A stretch of 11,155 bases of DNA from Lachnospiraceae bacterium. Lineage in GTDB: Bacteria > Bacillota > Clostridia > Lachnospirales > Lachnospiraceae. The notes beneath the pieces are model-generated. The model searched no databases and was not told where the DNA came from. It saw only the letters and a program-made list of their open reading frames with translations. Below are positions 7,353-11,155 of this stretch, in pieces; position 1 is the first letter of the stretch; each line of letters opens with the position of its first letter. A program made the position numbers and the translations under genes. The stretch covers positions 1 to 11,155 of the forward strand of contig JAGDAL010000284.1 in the NCBI GenBank assembly GCA_017959525.1. The letters are read 5' to 3'.

Positions 7353-7381
7353 ATTCTAGTTGAATAAGCCGGATAAGTCAA
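7353..7381 (-). promoter_or_regulatory. Sigma-A promoter of the upp-kinase-trkA-trkH operon
   Basis: On the minus strand TTGACT (7381-7376) and TAGAAT (7358-7353) are separated by exactly 17 bp. The predicted start near 7346 gives a leader of about 35 nt, too short for an attenuator or riboswitch. The gene junctions downstream are too tight for further strong promoters, so the four genes likely share it. Confidence 0.8.
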
Positions 7382-7417
7382 CAAATGGGGAGGGGAAAAC
7401 CTGCACGAAACGAAGAG

Positions 7418-7436
7418 GAAAATTTGTGAAATTTTC
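7418..7436. repeat. Perfect palindrome between divergent upp and uraA promoters
   Basis: GAAAATTTGTGAAATTTTC consists of two perfect 8-bp arms (GAAAATTT and AAATTTTC) around GTG. It lies 36 bp from the upp -35 and 25 bp from the uraA -35, roughly midway between the two start sites. It has the form of a dimeric regulator site shared by both genes. The surrounding DNA is AT-rich, so chance cannot be excluded. No T run follows on either strand, so it is not a terminator. Confidence 0.5.
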
Positions 7437-7461
7437 GCAATAGAAAAATGAATAAAATTGA

Positions 7462-7490
7462 TTGTAAAACAAAGGGAAAATGGATATACT
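7462..7490 (+). promoter_or_regulatory. Sigma-A promoter of uraA
   Basis: TTGTAA (7462-7467), 17-bp spacer, TATACT (7485-7490). The start would be near 7497, leaving about 35 nt before the ATG at 7532. That leader has no room for a PyrR-type attenuator. Confidence 0.65.
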
Positions 7491-7531
7491 TTTTCGAGGA
7501 TAAAATACTGTAGTAAGAAGGGAGTATATTA

Positions 7532-8905
7532 ATGGAAACAAACGCAACCGCAATTAAGGATGCAAGACAGCTCGGTACCGGCAAGTTCCTTTTATTAGGA
7601 CTTCAGCACATGTTTACTATGTTCGGTGCTACTATTCTTGTTCCTATTTTAGTGAATGGTTATTTTGAAGGAGAAGGGCTTTCGATTCAGGTTACATTGT
7701 TATGTGCCGGTATTGGAACTCTTCTCTTTCATTTTATTACGAAGCGTAAGGTACCTGCATTCTTAGGTTCCTCCTTCGCATTCTTGGGGGGATTTGCAAC
7801 CGTTGCAAACTTAAAGACCGGAATCTACGCCAACATGACCATGGGAGAGAAGCTTCCATATGCATGTGGTGGTATCGTTGTAGCAGGTCTTTTATATGTA
7901 GTCTTAGCTTTGATCATTCGTTTCGTCGGCGTGCACAAGGTTATGCGCTACTTACCGCCGGTTGTAACCGGACCAATCATCATCTGCATCGGCTTAAGCC
8001 TTGCACCATCCGCAGTTACCAATGCATCCCAGAACTGGCTGTTAGCATTAATCGCTTTCGGCGTTGTCGTAATTTTTAACATCTGGGGCAAGGGACTGTT
8101 TAAGATTATTCCAATTCTTATGGGTGTTGTAATTTCTTATGTATGCGCATTGATTTTCAATGCATCAGGCATGACCAATGTGGATGGTTCCGCAATCTTA
8201 GACTTTTCCGGTGTAGCAGCTGCCAACTACGTACAGCTTCAGCCGTTCGTATTTTGCAAGTTTGATATTACCGCAATCCTGGTTATGGCTCCGATTGCCA
8301 TTGCAACCATGATGGAGCATGTAGGTGATATTTCCGCAATCTCTGCAACCGTAGATGAGAACTTCGTATCCGATCCTGGATTACACAGAACTTTGATCGG
8401 TGACGGACTTGCAACCGCTTTTGCCGGCTTGGTTGGCGGACCTGCAAACACCACATACGGTGAGAATACCGGTGTATTGGAGTTAAGCCGTGTACACGAT
8501 CCACGTGTCATCCGCTTGGCAGCTGTATATGCAGTGGTATTGAGCTTCTCTCCGAAGTTCGCTGAGTTGATCGGATCTCTTCCAACCGCAATCATCGGTG
8601 GTGTCAGCTTCATCCTGTATGGAATGATTTCTGCCATCGGTGTTCGTAACGTAGTAGAGAACAAGGTAGACTTCACCCGCTCCCGTAACTTAATCATTGC
8701 CGCAGTTATCTTAGTCAGTGGACTTGGCTTCTCTGACGGATTGACCTTCGTAGTCGGTGGAACTCACATCACTTTGACTTCTATCGCAATCGCAGCAATC
8801 CTCGGAATTCTGTTGAATGCCATCTTACCTGGTAAGGATTATGATTTCCATGACGGAGATGAGACCGGCGTAAACTTCGGTTACGACGAGCATACAGATA
8901 AGTAA
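7532..8905 (+). CDS. uraA: Uracil permease, NCS2 (nucleobase:cation symporter-2) family
   Basis: Inner-membrane symporter for uracil import. The 457-residue protein has the 14-segment hydrophobic pattern of the UraA fold. Family marks: LGLQHMFTMFGATILVP (22-38), VPAFLGSSFAF (74-84), MEHVGD (261-266) with E262 in place of UraA Glu241, and NTTYGENTGV (306-315) with E311 in place of UraA Glu290. The pair MEHVGD/NTTYGEN separates uracil carriers from the purine and xanthine branches. AGGGAG (7519-7524) lies 7 nt before the ATG. The last 25 or so residues are acidic and probably cytoplasmic. It is monocistronic: own promoter, strong terminator after the stop, divergent from upp, which uses the imported uracil. 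The name pyrP would also be acceptable. Confidence 0.96.
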   Translation: METNATAIKDARQLGTGKFLLLGLQHMFTMFGATILVPILVNGYFEGEGLSIQVTLLCAGIGTLLFHFITKRKVPAFLGSSFAFLGGFATVANLKTGIYANMTMGEKLPYACGGIVVAGLLYVVLALIIRFVGVHKVMRYLPPVVTGPIIICIGLSLAPSAVTNASQNWLLALIAFGVVVIFNIWGKGLFKIIPILMGVVISYVCALIFNASGMTNVDGSAILDFSGVAAANYVQLQPFVFCKFDITAILVMAPIAIATMMEHVGDISAISATVDENFVSDPGLHRTLIGDGLATAFAGLVGGPANTTYGENTGVLELSRVHDPRVIRLAAVYAVVLSFSPKFAELIGSLPTAIIGGVSFILYGMISAIGVRNVVENKVDFTRSRNLIIAAVILVSGLGFSDGLTFVVGGTHITLTSIAIAAILGILLNAILPGKDYDFHDGDETGVNFGYDEHTDK

Positions 8906-8921
8906 AAAGAGAATAAAAAAC

Positions 8922-8965
8922 AGAGAGAAAGCGTTGGGAAGGAGAATAACCAACGCTTTTTCTCT
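8922..8965. terminator. Bidirectional terminator between convergent uraA and the FliD-like gene
   Basis: AGAGAGAAAGCGTTGG (8922-8937) pairs with CCAACGCTTTTTCTCT (8950-8965) around a 12-nt loop: 16 bp with one G-U pair. The GC-rich core ends in a T run (8957-8961), so it terminates uraA. Leftward, the same hairpin is followed by TTTCTCTCTG and then TTTTTTATT, serving the opposing gene. Confidence 0.92.
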
Positions 8966-8997
8966 GCTCATATATACATTCTAATTAGGAGAAAGTG

Positions 8998-9516
8998 TTA
9001 CGCATAGGCGTCGAAGTGTCGGGACAGTTGCTTCTCAAACTTGGACAATTCTTTCATGAAGTCTGAGTCCTTACCGAACTTCTTCTCAAAGGTTTTAAAA
9101 GAAAGATTCTCCACTGCGGAAGCGGATAGTTCCATGTAACCGCCGGATTTGACGGAGATTCCGTAAGCGGATAATTCGTCTTTATAATCTTCCACCAGCT
9201 TCTGCATTTTCTTGGAGACTTTGGTTGCTGCCTTATCCTTGGAAGCCTTCACCGAATCAATGGATAGATTATAGCTGTCCACGAAAGCTTTCAGCTTGCC
9301 GGAGAGGGATTTCTTTTCGCTATCGGTAGCTTCCTTGGTATCGGAACCGTAGTTAAATTTTCCGAGGGCCAGGATGCCTTTGCCGACGGCGTTGGTATCA
9401 GCCTTGGCAAGTGCAAGCGGTGTGGCATTGTCTCTGCCGTTTCGGGTCGCATAGGTCCGGTTGTCGGTATAGAGATTGCGCAGACTCTGGTTGTATGTGA
9501 CAAAATAATTACTCAT
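8998..9516 (-). CDS. Orphan 172-aa protein resembling the C-terminal part of flagellar cap protein FliD
   Basis: I do not recognise a named family with certainty. The protein is soluble and helical, rich in Lys, Ser and Asp, with no signal peptide or membrane segment and no cysteine. Residues 1-60 are polar (repeated Asn, Arg, Thr). Residues 66-115 are helical and contain LKAFVDSYN (75-83). Then YKDELSAYGISVKSGGYMELS (111-131) resembles the 'L..iGI....G.L.ls' block that follows the helices in FliD_C, and a final helix runs from 141 to 168. The similarity to FliD is by pattern only. The ATG at 9516 is preferred to the GTG at 9525 because AGGAG (9529-9525) is 8 nt ahead and overlaps that GTG. 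It is a single gene between housekeeping units, with a two-way terminator after it; no flagellar gene is in the window. Confidence 0.72.
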   Translation of the reverse strand: MSNYFVTYNQSLRNLYTDNRTYATRNGRDNATPLALAKADTNAVGKGILALGKFNYGSDTKEATDSEKKSLSGKLKAFVDSYNLSIDSVKASKDKAATKVSKKMQKLVEDYKDELSAYGISVKSGGYMELSASAVENLSFKTFEKKFGKDSDFMKELSKFEKQLSRHFDAYA

Positions 9517-9524
9517 GGCGTGCA

Positions 9525-9529
9525 CTCCT
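9525..9529 (-). promoter_or_regulatory. Ribosome binding site fixing the start of the FliD-like gene
   Basis: AGGAG on the minus strand, 8 nt before ATG at 9516. It overlaps the in-frame GTG at 9525, ruling that GTG out as the start. Confidence 0.7.
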
Positions 9530-9554
9530 ATGAGGTTTTTTCTTAGTTACATCA

Positions 9555-9565
9555 TTTATATCGGA
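9555..9565 (-). promoter_or_regulatory. Possible -10 element of the FliD-like gene, sigma-A or sigma-28/SigD type
   Basis: The minus strand reads TCCGATATAAA. TATAAA (9560-9555) could be a sigma-A -10 but has no good -35 (TATTTT at 17 bp). TCCGATAT (9565-9558) resembles the SigD -10 consensus GCCGATAT, but no TAAA is seen at 15 bp. The leader would be about 35 nt. Which sigma factor is used cannot be decided from sequence. Confidence 0.35.
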
Positions 9566-9594
9566 GGAAAAATGAAAAAAATAAATACTTCTAT

Positions 9595-9623
9595 TTGAAA
9601 AAGCATGGGTATCCATGTATGAT
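9595..9623 (+). promoter_or_regulatory. Sigma-A promoter of guaA
   Basis: TTGAAA (9595-9600), 17-bp spacer, TATGAT (9618-9623), with TG at 9616-9617 directly before the -10. The start near 9630 leaves a leader of about 35 nt, so no purine riboswitch precedes guaA here. Confidence 0.72.
9604..9617. repeat. Inverted repeat in the spacer of the guaA promoter
   Basis: CATGG (9604-9608), GTAT, CCATG (9613-9617): perfect 5-bp arms lying entirely between the -35 and -10. A protein bound there would block RNA polymerase. The arms are short, so chance is a real alternative. Confidence 0.35.
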
Positions 9624-9664
9624 AGAGGGCAAGCAAGCTTTGTGTAGAGAGTTAAGGAGGAAGC

Positions 9665-11155
9665 ATGGAGCAAGAGAAAGTTATTGTCATTGACTTCGGC
9701 GGACAGTACAACCAGCTGGTTGCACGTCGTGTCCGTGAATGTCAGGTCTATTGTGAGATTTATTCTTATCGTACCCCATTGGAAGAAATTAAGGCCATGA
9801 ACCCGAAGGGTATTATCTTAACGGGTGGTCCGAACAGCTGCTATGAGGCAGATTCACCGACCTATTCCAAGGAATTGTTCGAACTTGGAATTCCGGTATT
9901 GGGATTGTGCTATGGTGCACAGCTGATGAACCATGTCTTAGGCGGCAAGGTTGAGAAGGCTGATAACCGGGAATACGGTAAGACAACCACCTATATCGAT
10001 GGCGGCAAGGATGGTTTATTTGCCGGCGTTGAGGAGGAGACCGTGGTTTGGATGAGTCATTTCGACTACATCAGCAAGCCGGCTCCGGGATTTGAAATTT
10101 TAGCACATACGGCAGATTGTCCGGTTGCTGCAGATGCGGATGTTAGCCGTAATCTGTATGCGATTCAGTTCCATCCGGAAGTATTGCATACCGTTCGCGG
10201 TAAGGAAATCCTGTTCAACTTCGTACGTAACATCTGTGGTTGCGCCGGAGATTGGCGTATGGATTCCTTCGCAGAGAAGGCAGTATCCGATATTCGTGCC
10301 AAGGTTGGCGACGGCAAGGTGCTTCTGGCATTGTCCGGCGGTGTAGATTCTTCCGTATTGGCAGCTCTTTTGGCTAAGGCCATTGGCAAGCAGCTGACCT
10401 GTGTATTTGTAGATCATGGTTTGCTTCGTACAAATGAAGGCGACGAAGTGGAAGGCGTCTTCGGACCAAGCGGCGAGTTCGATATTAATTTTGTTCGTGT
10501 GAACGCAGCAGAGCGTTACTATGCGAAGTTGGCCGGTGTAACCGAGCCGGAGCAGAAGCGTAAGATTATTGGTGAGGAGTTCATCCGTGTCTTCGAAGAA
10601 GAAGCCAAGAAGATTGGTAAGGTAGATTTCCTGGCACAGGGTACCATCTATCCGGACGTGGTAGAGAGTGGTCTCGGCGGAGAATCTGCAGTAATTAAGT
10701 CCCACCACAATGTAGGTGGTCTTCCGGATTTCGTAGATTTCACGGAGATTATTGAACCGCTTCGCAACCTGTTTAAGGATGAGGTTCGCGCCGTAGGATT
10801 GGAGCTTGGATTGCCGGAGTATCTGGTGTTCCGTCAGCCATTCCCGGGCCCGGGACTTGGAATCCGTATCATCGGTGAAGTTACCGCGGAGAAGGTTCGC
10901 ATGGTTCAGGATGCGGATTTCATCTATCGTGAAGAGGTGGATAAGGCTGCACGTGAATACAAGGAGGCCAACGGTGTGGAAGCACCTTGGATGCCGAACC
11001 AGTATTTCGCAGCATTAACCAATATGCGTTCTGTTGGTGTTATGGGTGATGAGCGTACTTACGATTATGCAATAGCTGTTCGTGCTGTACGCACCATTGA
11101 TTTCATGACTGCAGAAGCAGCAGAGATTCCGTTTGCTGTACTTCAGACCGTTATG
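9665..11155 (+). CDS. guaA: GMP synthase (glutamine-hydrolysing), first 497 codons (partial)
   Basis: Converts XMP to GMP using glutamine and ATP, the last step of de novo guanylate synthesis, in the cytoplasm. Class I glutamine amidotransferase domain (about 5-190): TGGPNS (53-58), catalytic C82 in GLCYGAQ, and H170/E172 in IQFHPEV. ATP pyrophosphatase domain: SGGVDSS (224-230) and [12 protein letters not shown]-binding dimerisation domain: [17 protein letters not shown], followed by near-C-terminal [18 protein letters not shown] small variation is WMSHFDYI (129-136), where many homologues have SHGD. AAGGAGG (9654-9660) lies 4 nt before the ATG. The frame is open to the window edge; by comparison with full-length family members about 25-30 residues are missing. 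It has its own promoter and stands divergent from the FliD-like gene. Confidence 0.98.
   Translation, partial: MEQEKVIVIDFGGQYNQLVARRVRECQVYCEIYSYRTPLEEIKAMNPKGIILTGGPNSCYEADSPTYSKELFELGIPVLGLCYGAQLMNHVLGGKVEKADNREYGKTTTYIDGGKDGLFAGVEEETVVWMSHFDYISKPAPGFEILAHTADCPVAADADVSRNLYAIQFHPEVLHTVRGKEILFNFVRNICGCAGDWRMDSFAEKAVSDIRAKVGDGKVLLALSGGVDSSVLAALLAKAIGKQLTCVFVDHGLLRTNEGDEVEGVFGPSGEFDINFVRVNAAERYYAKLAGVTEPEQKRKIIGEEFIRVFEEEAKKIGKVDFLAQGTIYPDVVESGLGGESAVIKSHHNVGGLPDFVDFTEIIEPLRNLFKDEVRAVGLELGLPEYLVFRQPFPGPGLGIRIIGEVTAEKVRMVQDADFIYREEVDKAAREYKEANGVEAPWMPNQYFAALTNMRSVGVMGDERTYDYAIAVRAVRTIDFMTAEAAEIPFAVLQTVM

Noticed and set aside
7491..7531. PyrR-type attenuator or riboswitch in the uraA leader.
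   Set aside because: The predicted leader is about 35 nt and contains no terminator or antiterminator hairpin.
8239..8697. Leftward open frame of 152 codons antisense to uraA.
   Set aside because: It lies opposite the conserved MEHVGD and NTTYGEN region of the permease and has no ribosome binding site or promoter.
9572..9598. Tiny frame MKKINTSI with a GGAGG site 4 nt upstream, ahead of guaA, as a leader peptide.
   Set aside because: Its stop codon overlaps the -35 box of the guaA promoter, so it lies outside the guaA transcript. I see no promoter for it and no attenuator hairpin after it.
9624..9664. Purine riboswitch ahead of guaA.
   Set aside because: Only about 35 nt separate the predicted start from the ATG, too short for a purine aptamer plus expression platform.
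10100..10708. Leftward open frame of 202 codons antisense to guaA.
   Set aside because: The opposite strand encodes the intact catalytic core of GMP synthase; this frame is a by-product of its codon use.
1..11155. CRISPR arrays, tRNA or rRNA genes, insertion sequences, phage or toxin-antitoxin genes.
   Set aside because: No direct repeat arrays, no cloverleaf-like segments, no transposase or integrase frames and no terminal inverted repeats were seen; nearly all sequence is explained by conserved genes and their control sites.

Overview
The window reads as a stretch of core chromosome from a Gram-positive, low-to-medium GC anaerobe of class Clostridia, most likely a Lachnospiraceae relative. 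This rests on strong AGGAGG-type ribosome binding sites, extended -10 sigma-A promoters, a lysine (L-box) riboswitch ahead of dapA, and two small proteins (a CobA/BtuR-like ATPase and a shikimate-kinase-like protein) of the type I associate with that family. The assignment is inference from sequence character; no rRNA is present. I see no mobile element, CRISPR array, tRNA or phage gene.

Left part (1-3230): the 5' end of typA/bipA runs leftward out of the window. Back to back with it is a 165-residue CobA/BtuR-like nucleotide-binding protein. Next comes the lysine unit: promoter, L-box aptamer, intrinsic terminator, dapA and dapB, closed by a strong hairpin terminator. DapA and DapB catalyse two consecutive steps of the diaminopimelate/lysine route, so excess lysine should stop their transcription in the leader.

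Middle (3245-7381): a leftward four-gene operon, upp - shikimate-kinase-like - trkA - trkH, with one clear promoter ahead of upp and junctions of -14, +2 and +11 nt. It joins uracil salvage, a small-molecule kinase and a K+ uptake system. It ends against the dapB terminator.

Right part (7382-11155): a divergent uracil permease gene (uraA) faces away from upp, so uracil import and its conversion to UMP flank one 220-bp control region containing a 19-bp palindrome. Beyond uraA and a two-way terminator lies a leftward orphan gene for a 172-residue protein resembling the C-terminal part of flagellar cap protein FliD. Divergent from it is guaA (GMP synthase), which is cut off by the window edge after 497 codons.

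Most of the window is housekeeping. The points most worth a second look are the orphan FliD-like protein, the shikimate-kinase-like protein that lacks a key substrate arginine, the divergent CobA-like ATPase, and the palindrome between the two uracil genes. I found no clear sign of a wholly new system.
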